The notes: a model not told the origin generated them from the sequence alone. A stretch of DNA of 6,444 bases from Clostridiaceae bacterium (GCA_012512865.1 JAAZDH010000378.1:1-6444), one strand, 5' to 3'; numbered from the stretch's first letter, positions 1 through 6,257 are shown. Program-made: numbers and translations.

Positions 1-1069
1 ATAAATATAACAACTTGTTACCAAGGGTGCTTCCCTGTTCCACCACCTCCCCGATGGTGCTTACAATGCCTATGGGACCTGTCATCTGGCTTATGGAAGC
101 CCTGCCGGTTATCAGCCATATTATACTGTAGGCCACACTCCTTACCACGGAATAGGCATAAATAATCGAATGCTTGATAACCTCCGGCAAAGTTCCCTTC
201 TTAAATTCAAAATCTATTCCAAGGTAATACTGCTCGCCTATAACCTGGACATATGGCGTTATTTCAAGCATTAATTCCGAGCCATTTCTTAATACGGTCA
301 TTTTTACCGTATTACCCTTATTTGTGCTCATAAACCTGTCTATGTCCTCTTTTTTATATATAGATGTATCGTTCAGCATGATAACCTTGTCACCGGGCAT
401 CAACCCTGCTTTTTCCGCGGGTGAACCTGGTAAAACAGCATCAACCACGTTGGTCAGCACGCCGGATTCCTGCATGACATTGAACCCAAAAAGGTATTTC
501 TCCTGCTTCTCCATTTTCAGTGGCTCCACCATCGTCTCAAATCTCTTACCGTCTCTTATTACCTCAACCTTTGCGGGACTCCCCTTGTAGACATACAGGA
601 ACTGCACAAGATCCATGGGCTGGTATACCCTTTTGCCGTCATATTTTATTATTTTGTCCCCTTCCCGCAATGAGGCATTGTAAGCCGGGGAGCCTTCCTC
701 CACGTAAACAAGGCTTGTTGTGGTATAACCGGTAATGCTGAACACCACTGCAAGGACCAGTATGGCAACAAACAGGTTTGACAGCGGGCCTGCGGCTATT
801 ACGGCAAACCTCGCAAACAACGGTTTTTTATTAAAAGCCCTCTCACTATCCGATCTTTCTTCCTCCCCCTCCATTTTCACATACGCAAGTATTGGGAAAA
901 GCCTCAAAGAATATGTAGTTTCTCCCTTTTGCACGCTGAAAATTTTCGGGCCGATAAAAAGAGAAAACTCAAGAATCTTGATATTTGCCAGCCTGGCTGC
1001 AATAAAATGCCCCGTTTCATGGATGATAACAATAAAATTAAACGCCAAAATTGCTAAAAGGAAATTCAT
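1..1069 (-). CDS. rseP: RseP/RasP-family site-2 intramembrane zinc metalloprotease (M50), C-terminus cut by window edge
   Basis: Polytopic membrane protease that cuts substrates, such as anti-sigma factors, inside the membrane during envelope signalling. I translated the frame from the ATG at 1067-1069 to the window edge: 356 codons with no stop. The zinc site HETGH is at residues 17-21 in the first hydrophobic segment. It is followed by the family pattern LFPILAYVKMEGEEE (57-71), an AGPLSN turn (93-98) and a second membrane segment (about 90-112). Two PDZ-like stretches come next: about 117-176 with GSPAYNASLREGDKI, and about 205-276 with GSPAEKAGLMPGDKV. The conserved MTGPIGIV lies at 329-336. 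The third catalytic motif (a LDG-type aspartate) and last membrane segment would lie outside. The ATG overlaps the dxr stop as ATGA. A GGAGAG (1078-1083) sits 8 bases upstream, inside dxr, so coupling is likely. Family assignment is firm; the substrate is unknown. Confidence 0.95.
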   Translation of the reverse strand, partial: MNFLLAILAFNFIVIIHETGHFIAARLANIKILEFSLFIGPKIFSVQKGETTYSLRLFPILAYVKMEGEEERSDSERAFNKKPLFARFAVIAAGPLSNLFVAILVLAVVFSITGYTTTSLVYVEEGSPAYNASLREGDKIIKYDGKRVYQPMDLVQFLYVYKGSPAKVEVIRDGKRFETMVEPLKMEKQEKYLFGFNVMQESGVLTNVVDAVLPGSPAEKAGLMPGDKVIMLNDTSIYKKEDIDRFMSTNKGNTVKMTVLRNGSELMLEITPYVQVIGEQYYLGIDFEFKKGTLPEVIKHSIIYAYSVVRSVAYSIIWLITGRASISQMTGPIGIVSTIGEVVEQGSTLGNKLLYL

Positions 1070-2229
1070 CCCGGCAACTCTCCTTTGCTGCATATTCGGG
1101 CAGCTTCTTCCTTTGCCCACGCATCTGCTTCTATTATATCATTAATTGAAGGATTATTATTCACTTCATGTTTTTGCATTACTTTTTCAATAAGCTCAAA
1201 GATATGGATAAACTTGATTTTCCCGTTTAAAAACAACTCCACGGCCTTCTCGTTTGCCCCGTTCATTACCGCAGGCATCGTGCCTGACTTTTTTAAAGCC
1301 CCGTATGCAAATTTAAGGGTGGGAAAAGTATCGTGGTCAGGCTCCTCGAAGGTAAGAATCCCTGTTTTTATGAAGTTGAGCCTTAAAAAACTGTTGTGCT
1401 TTCTTCCCGGGCAGGTCAAAGCAAACTGTATTGGGATTCTCATGTCAGGAGCTCCCATTTGTGCCATAATGGACCCGTCAACATATTCCACCATGGAATG
1501 GACTATGCTTTGCGGATGTATCAACACATCAATTTTATCCTCGTTTATATTAAAAAGCCACCTTGCTTCAATAATCTCCAAGCCCTTGTTCATCAATGTG
1601 GCGCAGTCAATTGTAATCTTGTTTCCCATTGTCCAGTTCGGATGCTTTAATGCATCTTCCAAGGTTACGTGAAGCAGATCTTTGCGCCTGCAACCCCTGA
1701 AAGGGCCGCCGGATGCGGTTAATATAAGCTTTGAAATATCATCCTTGTTGTTTCCCATGATGCACTGGTATATTGCCGAATGCTCGCTGTCAACGGGAAT
1801 AATATCAACGCCATGTTTTTTTGCCTCCTCCATGACCAGGCTGCCGGCAACCACCAGCGTTTCCTTGTTTGCAAGGGCTATATTCTTCTTATGCCTGATT
1901 GCTTCCATGGTTGGCATAAGACCTGCAATGCCCACTATTGCGTTGACGACTAAATCAACGTATTTAAGGGCTGCCACCCTGGCAAGCCCCTCTGCCCCTG
2001 ATAATACGTCAACCTTTAAATCTTTAAGTCTCCAGCGGAGTTCATCCGCGTGTTCATCGGAAGATATTGAAACGGCCTTGGGTCTAAACTCTCTCACCTG
2101 TTTTTCGAGCAAATCAATGTTTTTATCTGCTGCCAGGCCATGCACCCCTATATTTAAATTACGGGCCACGTCAAGGGTTTGCATGCCTATTGACCCCGTT
2201 GAGCCAAGTACTGATATACTTTTTCTCAT
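1066..2229 (-). CDS. dxr: 1-deoxy-D-xylulose 5-phosphate reductoisomerase
   Basis: Cytosolic NADPH-dependent enzyme that turns DXP into 2-C-methyl-D-erythritol 4-phosphate, the first committed step of the MEP isoprenoid pathway. The product is 387 residues, normal for the family. Visible motifs are the dinucleotide-binding GSTGSIG (9-15), NKET (121-124), and VDSEH (146-150), in which D147 and E149 are metal ligands. TASGGPFR (171-178), KHPNWTMG (195-202), MNKGLEIIEA (213-222, third metal ligand E218) and HPQSIVHSMVEY (238-249) follow. The open frame extends upstream to 2322 and overlaps cdsA, but the ATG at 2227-2229 is preferred. It has GGGGAG (2236-2241) six bases upstream, and the Rossmann motif then begins at the usual distance. 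The 53-base gap to cdsA holds no other signal. The stop overlaps the rseP start. Together with uppS this ties precursor supply to lipid-carrier synthesis. Confidence 0.97.
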   Translation of the reverse strand: MRKSISVLGSTGSIGMQTLDVARNLNIGVHGLAADKNIDLLEKQVREFRPKAVSISSDEHADELRWRLKDLKVDVLSGAEGLARVAALKYVDLVVNAIVGIAGLMPTMEAIRHKKNIALANKETLVVAGSLVMEEAKKHGVDIIPVDSEHSAIYQCIMGNNKDDISKLILTASGGPFRGCRRKDLLHVTLEDALKHPNWTMGNKITIDCATLMNKGLEIIEARWLFNINEDKIDVLIHPQSIVHSMVEYVDGSIMAQMGAPDMRIPIQFALTCPGRKHNSFLRLNFIKTGILTFEEPDHDTFPTLKFAYGALKKSGTMPAVMNGANEKAVELFLNGKIKFIHIFELIEKVMQKHEVNNNPSINDIIEADAWAKEEAARICSKGELPG

Positions 2230-2235
2230 TTTACT

Positions 2236-2241
2236 CTCCCC
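2236..2241 (-). promoter_or_regulatory. Ribosome binding site deciding the dxr start
   Basis: GGGGAG on the minus strand lies six bases before the ATG at 2227-2229. The upstream in-frame start at 2320-2322 would add 31 residues that overlap the cdsA C-terminal coding sequence and precede the nucleotide-binding motif, so the shorter protein is favoured. Confidence 0.75.
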
Positions 2242-2282
2242 TGGTAATACTTTCTGTTTATTCCACGAGGTACTAACTGCTT

Positions 2283-3083
2283 TCATAACAAGAAATACAG
2301 GTATGCGTATATAAGCGGGCATAACAGCAACACGCTGTCAAACCTGTCCAATATGCCTCCATGCCCGGGCATTATACTGCCATAATCTTTAATGCCCGTA
2401 TTTCTCTTAATTGCAGAAGCTGCCAAATCCCCCACCTGTGAGATGATGCCGCATAGCATACCCATTATTATGTAGTTATAGTAAGGGACATGACTTATTC
2501 TTTGCCCAATCAAAAACCCGTACAAGGCAATCGCGGCAACAGCCCCTATTACACCGGATATTGCCCCTTCCACTGTTTTGTTGGGGCTAATTGATGGAAT
2601 AAGCTTTCTTTTCCCCAGGGTAATACCGCCAAAATACGCAAAAGTATCTGTTGCCCATGCTCCTATAAAGACAATCCATACATGATATACCCCGTCTTTT
2701 AATTCCCTTATCAATATAATGAACAGGAACATGAAAACAGTTAGAAAAATCCCGTATATAGTCATAGCTATATCGGCCGTATTGTATTTTTTACGAAAAA
2801 ACACCGGCAAGGAGAAAATAATAACCATTATTATTGCAACGGCGATGAACAGTAAATCCTTCCCTTCGGTAAAACCTGTGATAAGCACAATGACGGAAGA
2901 CAAGTATCCAACCCACCTGGCCGGTTTATACCCCGCTTTTGAAACCGCATTGTAAAACTCGTGAACTGCGGCAACCGATAAAACAAGCACTGCTGCAACA
3001 AGAGTTTCTTTCGAAATCAATACCGCGGCCAACAATAAAGAAAGCCCTATCAAGGCGCTTGCTATCCTTATTTTTAACATCAT
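2283..3083 (-). CDS. cdsA: Phosphatidate cytidylyltransferase (CDP-diacylglycerol synthase)
   Basis: Integral membrane enzyme that makes CDP-diacylglycerol and pyrophosphate from phosphatidate and CTP, the branch point for bacterial phospholipids. The 266-residue protein is strongly hydrophobic, with about seven to eight membrane segments, for example around 5-22, 27-43, 58-72, 77-96, 107-127, 133-152, 173-192 and 203-215. The family signature is complete near the end: SAIKRNTGIKDYG (223-235) followed by PGHGGILDRFDS (239-250), including the conserved KD and DRFD acidic residues. WATDTFAYFGG (143-153) and ISPNKTVEGA (165-174) are also typical. The ATG at 3081-3083 shares one base with the uppS stop codon. 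Its ribosome site GGAGG (3090-3094) is formed by the last glycine codons of uppS, so translation is probably coupled. A second ATG follows immediately and could also be used. Confidence 0.97.
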   Translation of the reverse strand: MMLKIRIASALIGLSLLLAAVLISKETLVAAVLVLSVAAVHEFYNAVSKAGYKPARWVGYLSSVIVLITGFTEGKDLLFIAVAIIMVIIFSLPVFFRKKYNTADIAMTIYGIFLTVFMFLFIILIRELKDGVYHVWIVFIGAWATDTFAYFGGITLGKRKLIPSISPNKTVEGAISGVIGAVAAIALYGFLIGQRISHVPYYNYIIMGMLCGIISQVGDLAASAIKRNTGIKDYGSIMPGHGGILDRFDSVLLLCPLIYAYLYFLL

Positions 3084-3829
3084 CAGATTCCTCCGAACTT
3101 TCTCTTCCTTTTCTGGTAACTTCGTATGGCTTTTAACAAGTCCTTCTTTGAAAAATCAGGCCACAGTACGTCCGTATACCACATTTCAGAGTATGCACAT
3201 TGCCATAAGAGAAAATTGCTGATTCTCTTTTCACCGGCCGTTCTTATAAGCAAATCAGGATCTGGTATACCTGACGTATACAGCTTGCTCGATATCAATT
3301 CTTCGTTTATATCATCAATAACCGTCCTGCCTTCAATTGCATCTTTTGCAATTATCCTGGCCGCCCTTGCTATTTCACTTCTGCCTCCGTAGTTCAATGC
3401 AATATTAAGAACCAAGCCGGTATTCGACCTTGTTAACTCCATCACCCTGGGTATTTCTTTCTGCAGCTCCCCGGAAAGGGCCTGCAAATCCCCAATTACC
3501 CTTATCCGTATATTACTGCCCGACAGTTCCTCTTCGGCCTTTTCCAGGAATTCATATATCAGCCCCATGAGGGAATCAACTTCACTTTTCGGTCTTTTCC
3601 AGTTTTCAGTGGAAAATGCATAAACGGTAACGTACTTTATTCCTATTTCTGAGCAATACAAAACAACATCCCTGAGAACCCTGGAACCTTCCCTGTGCCC
3701 CACACTTCTCGGCATGCCCCTGCGGTTCGCCCAGCGTCCGTTTCCGTCAGGTATGATAGCTATATGCAAGGGTAAATTCCCCTTGTTTGTTTTAAGCTTC
3801 CTCATTGAAAACCTGCCTGATAAAAGCAT
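3083..3829 (-). CDS. uppS: Isoprenyl transferase (undecaprenyl diphosphate synthase)
   Basis: Cytosolic, membrane-associated cis-prenyltransferase that condenses farnesyl diphosphate with isopentenyl diphosphates to give the C55 carrier used in peptidoglycan and other wall polymers. The product has 248 residues, typical of the family. Motifs in order are HIAIIPDGNGRWA (22-34, catalytic D28), FSTENWKRP (72-80), LNYGGRSEI (145-153) and IPDPDLLIRTAGEKR (188-202). The final conserved region is NFLLWQCAYSE (205-215). The position before the catalytic aspartate is proline where many homologues have methionine. The ATG at 3827-3829 has GGAGG (3835-3839) five bases upstream. A later in-frame ATG (codon 9) lacks as good a site. 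It is separated from the upstream small ORF by 80 bases containing a hairpin, and overlaps cdsA by one base. The exact product chain length cannot be read from sequence. Confidence 0.97.
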   Translation of the reverse strand: MLLSGRFSMRKLKTNKGNLPLHIAIIPDGNGRWANRRGMPRSVGHREGSRVLRDVVLYCSEIGIKYVTVYAFSTENWKRPKSEVDSLMGLIYEFLEKAEEELSGSNIRIRVIGDLQALSGELQKEIPRVMELTRSNTGLVLNIALNYGGRSEIARAARIIAKDAIEGRTVIDDINEELISSKLYTSGIPDPDLLIRTAGEKRISNFLLWQCAYSEMWYTDVLWPDFSKKDLLKAIRSYQKRKRKFGGI

Positions 3830-3853
3830 TTCTGCCTCCGTTTAAAATAATTC

Positions 3854-3890
3854 AGCTCCCCGGTCAAAGATCAGCAATTTCCGGGAAGCC
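3854..3890 (-). terminator. 10-bp RNA hairpin upstream of uppS, possible weak terminator or attenuator
   Basis: On the minus strand GGCTTCCCGG (3881-3890) can pair with CCGGGGAGCT or its wobble equivalents (3854-3863), giving 10 pairs with two G-U wobbles and a 17-base loop. The tail after the stem is AT-rich (GAATTATTTT) and not a clean T run, so full termination is uncertain. It lies about 20 bases after the small ORF stop and 24 bases before uppS, where it could lower or condition readthrough into the lipid genes. Confidence 0.4.
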
Positions 3891-3909
3891 TCCGGTGCAA
3901 ATAATAAAT

Positions 3910-4140
3910 CTATGTACTTAAATTACAAAAAGGATTGCATGCAAGGATTTCAACCTTGTTTTCATCAATACCTTCTACCCTGATAATTCTAAAATAATCC
4001 TTGTAATTTCCATCCCGGCAGCTATTGTCCTTGCAGAGCGGGGAAACTGTCACTTTAACATCCGAAATTGTAATACCCTTGCTCTCAAGTATTGCTGCCG
4101 CCCTTTTCAACTCCATGCCAACGATATCAGGAATATCCAT
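3910..4140 (-). CDS. Small hypothetical protein resembling a single PASTA-type repeat, with four cysteines
   Basis: Predicted 76-residue soluble protein of unknown function, with no signal peptide or membrane segment. Residues 3-23 (IPDIVGMELKRAAAILESKGI) match the start of a PASTA repeat: a P-D-hydrophobic-V-G-M strand, then a helix rich in A, L and K ending in a glycine turn. Strand-like segments follow at about 28-32, 50-55 and 62-67 (RIIRVEG and KVEILAC), as in the second half of such repeats. Cysteines at 36, 41, 68 and 72 form CX4C and CX3C pairs, not a PASTA feature, which could bind metal or form disulfides. The start chosen is the ATG at 4138-4140, with AGGGG seven bases upstream. 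The frame also opens at a TTG (4183-4185) giving 91 residues, but that has no good ribosome site and adds an Asn-rich leader. It sits between frr and uppS in the same direction. The PASTA resemblance is inferred by eye. Confidence 0.72.
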   Translation of the reverse strand: MDIPDIVGMELKRAAAILESKGITISDVKVTVSPLCKDNSCRDGNYKDYFRIIRVEGIDENKVEILACNPFCNLST

Positions 4141-4144
4141 TATC

Positions 4145-4157
4145 ATGCCCCTGGCAT
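4145..4157 (-). promoter_or_regulatory. Ribosome binding site of the small ORF, inside a 5-bp hairpin
   Basis: AGGGG (4148-4152) lies seven bases before the ATG at 4138-4140 and supports that start. It is embedded in ATGCC-AGG-GGCAT, a perfect 5-bp inverted repeat with a three-base loop, so the site is partly paired if the hairpin forms. The stem is short and may be incidental. Confidence 0.4.
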
Positions 4158-4228
4158 TTTCATTATTTTTATTATTACACTCCAATTATTATGCTCATAA
4201 AATTTTCATCATGCTTCCAAGGTTACAA

Positions 4229-4786
4229 TTATACTTCCAGGATTTCCTTGCCTTTTAAATCAACTATTTTGTCAATTTCCGAGATGTACTTGTCGGTCAA
4301 ATCCTGGATATCCTTTTCAGCATTTTTAAGGTCATCTTCCGTAATTTCCCCTTCTTTTTTAAGTGCCCTGTATTCTTCTATTGCATCTCTCCTTATATTT
4401 CTTATGGCTATCTTTGACTCTTCGCCATATTTTTTCACTATCTTTAACAGCTCTTTTCTTCTTTCCTCGGTAAGCATCGGGAAAATCAACCTTATTACCC
4501 TGCCGTCATTATTGGGGTTTATGCCTATATCTGATTTTTGAATCGCTTTTTCAATTTCCTTCAATGTATTTATATCCCACGGCTGTATTACTATAACCCT
4601 GGCTTCAGGTACGGATATGTTTGCCAGCTGGTTTACAGGAGTAGGCACGCCGTAATAATTTACCGTCACTTTATCCAGGATTGCCGGGTTTGCCCTGCCT
4701 GCCCTTAACCGGGACAATTCCTGTTTCAATGCACTTATGGCCTTCTTCATTTTCTCCTCAACCTGCATATATTCGCTTGTAGACAT
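4229..4786 (-). CDS. frr: Ribosome recycling factor
   Basis: Cytosolic factor that, with EF-G, splits the post-termination ribosome into subunits. With the ATG at 4784-4786 the protein is 185 residues, exactly the usual length. The fold signature is clear: a long first helix (about 5-30) ending in LRAGRANPAILDKV (27-40), then the beta domain with VNYYGVPTPVNQLANISVPEAR (42-63). SDIGINPNNDGRVIRL (85-100) and LTEERRKELLKIVKKYGEESKIAIRNIRRDA (105-135) follow, including the conserved R132. The C-terminal helix runs to the end. A GTG at 4793-4795 in the same frame would add three residues, but it overlaps the Shine-Dalgarno AGGGAG (4795-4800), which is spaced eight bases from the ATG; the ATG is therefore chosen. 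Only 15 bases separate it from pyrH, consistent with one transcript. Confidence 0.97.
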   Translation of the reverse strand: MSTSEYMQVEEKMKKAISALKQELSRLRAGRANPAILDKVTVNYYGVPTPVNQLANISVPEARVIVIQPWDINTLKEIEKAIQKSDIGINPNNDGRVIRLIFPMLTEERRKELLKIVKKYGEESKIAIRNIRRDAIEEYRALKKEGEITEDDLKNAEKDIQDLTDKYISEIDKIVDLKGKEILEV

Positions 4787-4801
4787 ACAAACCACTCCCT
4801 T

Positions 4802-5536
4802 TCATGTAATAGATGTTCCAATGTCTTCGCCCAGTACAACTTTTACAATGTTTTCGGGGCGATCAATACCAAATACTATAATAGGAATATTATTATCCAT
4901 GCTTAGCGATGTGGCTGTAGAATCCATTACTCTTAACCTTTGATTCAGAATATCCAGGTAGGATATCCTGCTGTATTTTTTGGCATTGGGATTCTTGGCC
5001 GGGTCATCATCGTACACACCATCAACTTTCGTTGCCTTCAATATGACTTCGGCATCAATTTCAGCAGCTCTCAAGGCAGCGGCAGTGTCAGTCGTAAAAT
5101 ACGGGTTGCCGGTGCCGCAGGCAAATATAACTATTCTCTTTTTTTCAAGATGCCTGATTGCCCTTCTCCTGATGTAGGGCTCGGCAATTTGCCTCATTTC
5201 TATCGCGGTCTGCACCCTCACCGGTATGCCTTTCGACTCCAATGCATCTTGCAGGGCAAGTGCATTCATTACCGTGGCCAGCATGCCCATGTGGTCTGCC
5301 GTGGTACGATCCATTCCCTTCCCCATCCTGCCTCTCCAGAAGTTACCTCCGCCTACAACAATAGCTATTTCAACCCCCAGCTCAAAAACAGTTTTTAAAT
5401 TCTCAGACAGGCCATCGAGCGTTTTCTGGTCCAAACCAAAGTTGGCTTCTCCTGCCAGCGCTTCCCCGCTTATTTTCAATACCACTCTTTTATACTTGGC
5501 TTTTTGCTCCTGTACGGGCACATTTTGCTCCTGCAT
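4802..5536 (-). CDS. pyrH: Uridylate kinase (UMP kinase)
   Basis: Cytosolic amino-acid-kinase-family enzyme that phosphorylates UMP to UDP with ATP, supplying pyrimidine nucleotides; bacterial forms are hexameric. Numbered from the ATG at 5534-5536 the protein is 244 residues. Motifs are VLKISGEALAGE (19-30), VVGGGNFWRG (60-69), DRTTADHMGMLATVMN (76-91) and CGTGNPYFTTDTAA (140-153). The nucleotide-binding KATKVDGVYDDDP is at 167-179. An earlier ATG at 5540-5542 is only three bases from GGAGG (5546-5550), whereas the chosen ATG is nine bases away; both are possible and differ by two residues. The N-terminus carries an extra repeated heptad (MQEQNVP/VQEQKAK) before the conserved KYKRVVLK. It follows the tsf terminator by about 50 bases and precedes frr by 15, as in many bacteria. 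Confidence 0.96.
   Translation of the reverse strand: MQEQNVPVQEQKAKYKRVVLKISGEALAGEANFGLDQKTLDGLSENLKTVFELGVEIAIVVGGGNFWRGRMGKGMDRTTADHMGMLATVMNALALQDALESKGIPVRVQTAIEMRQIAEPYIRRRAIRHLEKKRIVIFACGTGNPYFTTDTAAALRAAEIDAEVILKATKVDGVYDDDPAKNPNAKKYSRISYLDILNQRLRVMDSTATSLSMDNNIPIIVFGIDRPENIVKVVLGEDIGTSIT
5502..5533 (-). repeat. Imperfect 21-bp tandem duplication at the pyrH 5' end
   Basis: CAGGAGCAAAA occurs twice on the minus strand, at 5523-5533 and 5502-5512, with a 21-base period (seven codons), so the protein begins with two QEQ-containing heptads. The phase is preserved. It lies before the conserved kinase core and is probably an unstructured or helical N-terminal extension. Confidence 0.7.
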
Positions 5537-5565
5537 AGGCATATTCCTCCATTTTTAAAAAGCAG

Positions 5566-5579
5566 CAGGCTTAAACCTG
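5566..5579 (-). repeat. Small inverted repeat between terminator and pyrH
   Basis: CAGGTTTAAGCCTG on the minus strand forms a 5-bp stem (four Watson-Crick pairs plus T-G) with a TTAA loop, 7 bases after the terminator T run and followed by CTGCTTTTT. It resembles the inverted repeat before tsf at 6343-6360. Function unknown; it may be incidental. Confidence 0.35.
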
Positions 5580-5583
5580 TCAT

Positions 5584-5614
5584 AAAAAAGGGCCATATGT
5601 TATATGACCCTTTT
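5584..5614 (-). terminator. Intrinsic terminator overlapping the tsf stop codon
   Basis: On the minus strand AAAAGGGTCATAT (5602-5614) pairs with ATATGGCCCTTTT (5586-5598) to form a 13-bp stem with one T-G wobble and an AAC loop. The T run continues to 5584 (six Ts in total from 5589). The A-rich left arm supplies T residues on the other strand, so it may also work in the plus direction. The tsf stop codon (5613-5615) lies in the base of the stem, so a terminating ribosome would cover the 5' arm. I infer that this reduces or conditions readthrough from the rpsB-tsf unit into pyrH-frr. Confidence 0.85.
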
Positions 5615-6257
5615 AACCGATTTGCTTCATTACCTCTTCGGCGAAGTCCTCTTTCTTCTTTTCAATCCCTTCTCCTCTTTCAAACCTTGCAAACCTTCTA
5701 ATGGTTATATTCTCACCTATTAATGCAATTTTTTCAACAAGAAGGTCATTGATGGTTTTATCGGGATCCCTTATCCACGGCTGTTCTAACAGGCATACAT
5801 CCTTGTAAAATTTCTCCAGCCTTCCTTCAACTATTCTCTCGACTATCTTCTCAGGCTTCCCTTCATTCAGGGCTTGCACCTTGAGGATTTCTTTCTCCCT
5901 TTCAATAATCTCCCGGGGTATATCTTCCCTTCTTACATATTCAGGCTTTGCTGCAGCTATCTGCATGGCTATCTCTTTTACAAATTGCCTGAATTCTGTA
6001 TTCCTGGCTGCAAAATCGGTTTCGGTGTTCACTTCTACAAGAACACCTATCCTTCCGTCTCCATGAATATACGCATCTACTACACCTTCTGTAGCTATCC
6101 TGCCCGATTTTTTGGCTGCAGCTGCAAGTCCTTTCTCTCTTAAGTATTGAATGGCTTTTTCCATGTCCCCGTTTGCTTCCGTAAGGGCCTTCTTGCAATC
6201 CATCATGCCTGCTCCGGTTCTTTCCCTGAGTTGTTTAATCATTTCGGTGGTAATCAT
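5613..6257 (-). CDS. tsf: Elongation factor Ts, short form
   Basis: Cytosolic guanine-nucleotide exchange factor that releases GDP from EF-Tu so that it can bind GTP and aminoacyl-tRNA again. The product is 214 residues, a short form compared with the roughly 280-290 residues of E. coli or Bacillus subtilis EF-Ts. The N-terminal UBA-like domain holds the first family signature, LRERTGAGMMDCKKAL (10-25). The core holds the second, EVNTETDFAARN (75-86), with the TDF that contacts EF-Tu. A shortened C-terminal part (about 150-200) has LLEQPWIRD and the ending IGENITIRRFARFERGEG (180-197). The ATG at 6255-6257 has a strong GGAGGAG (6263-6269) five bases upstream. It follows the putative rpsB end and is followed directly by a terminator hairpin. 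Nothing indicates truncation; the sequence ends in a normal acidic/basic helix. Confidence 0.97.
   Translation of the reverse strand: MITTEMIKQLRERTGAGMMDCKKALTEANGDMEKAIQYLREKGLAAAAKKSGRIATEGVVDAYIHGDGRIGVLVEVNTETDFAARNTEFRQFVKEIAMQIAAAKPEYVRREDIPREIIEREKEILKVQALNEGKPEKIVERIVEGRLEKFYKDVCLLEQPWIRDPDKTINDLLVEKIALIGENITIRRFARFERGEGIEKKKEDFAEEVMKQIG

Noticed and set aside
324..1145. Plus-strand open frames opposite rseP
   Set aside because: The minus strand reads through as one uninterrupted M50 protease with HETGH and PDZ-like motifs; the plus frames have no recognisable product.
1085..2314. Two long plus-strand open frames (195 and 210 codons) opposite dxr
   Set aside because: They lie wholly antisense to a gene with complete family motifs, lack convincing ribosome sites and read as low-complexity Ser/Phe/Leu-rich protein, typical of shadows.
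2230..2322. N-terminal extension of dxr upstream to 2322
   Set aside because: It overlaps cdsA, has no good ribosome site, and would precede the nucleotide-binding motif with 31 unrelated residues.
3840..3867. Possible promoter before uppS with TTGACC as -35
   Set aside because: No acceptable -10 at 16-18 bases (TAAACG matches only three of six), and the hexamer lies in the arm of the hairpin.
4190..4215. Five-codon ATGATGAAAATTTTATGA leader-peptide-like frame between frr and the small ORF
   Set aside because: Too short, with no regulatory codon run and no paired attenuator structure; probably chance.
4940..5398. Plus-strand open frame of 152 codons opposite pyrH
   Set aside because: Antisense to the conserved UMP kinase core, with no recognisable domain and no independent signals.
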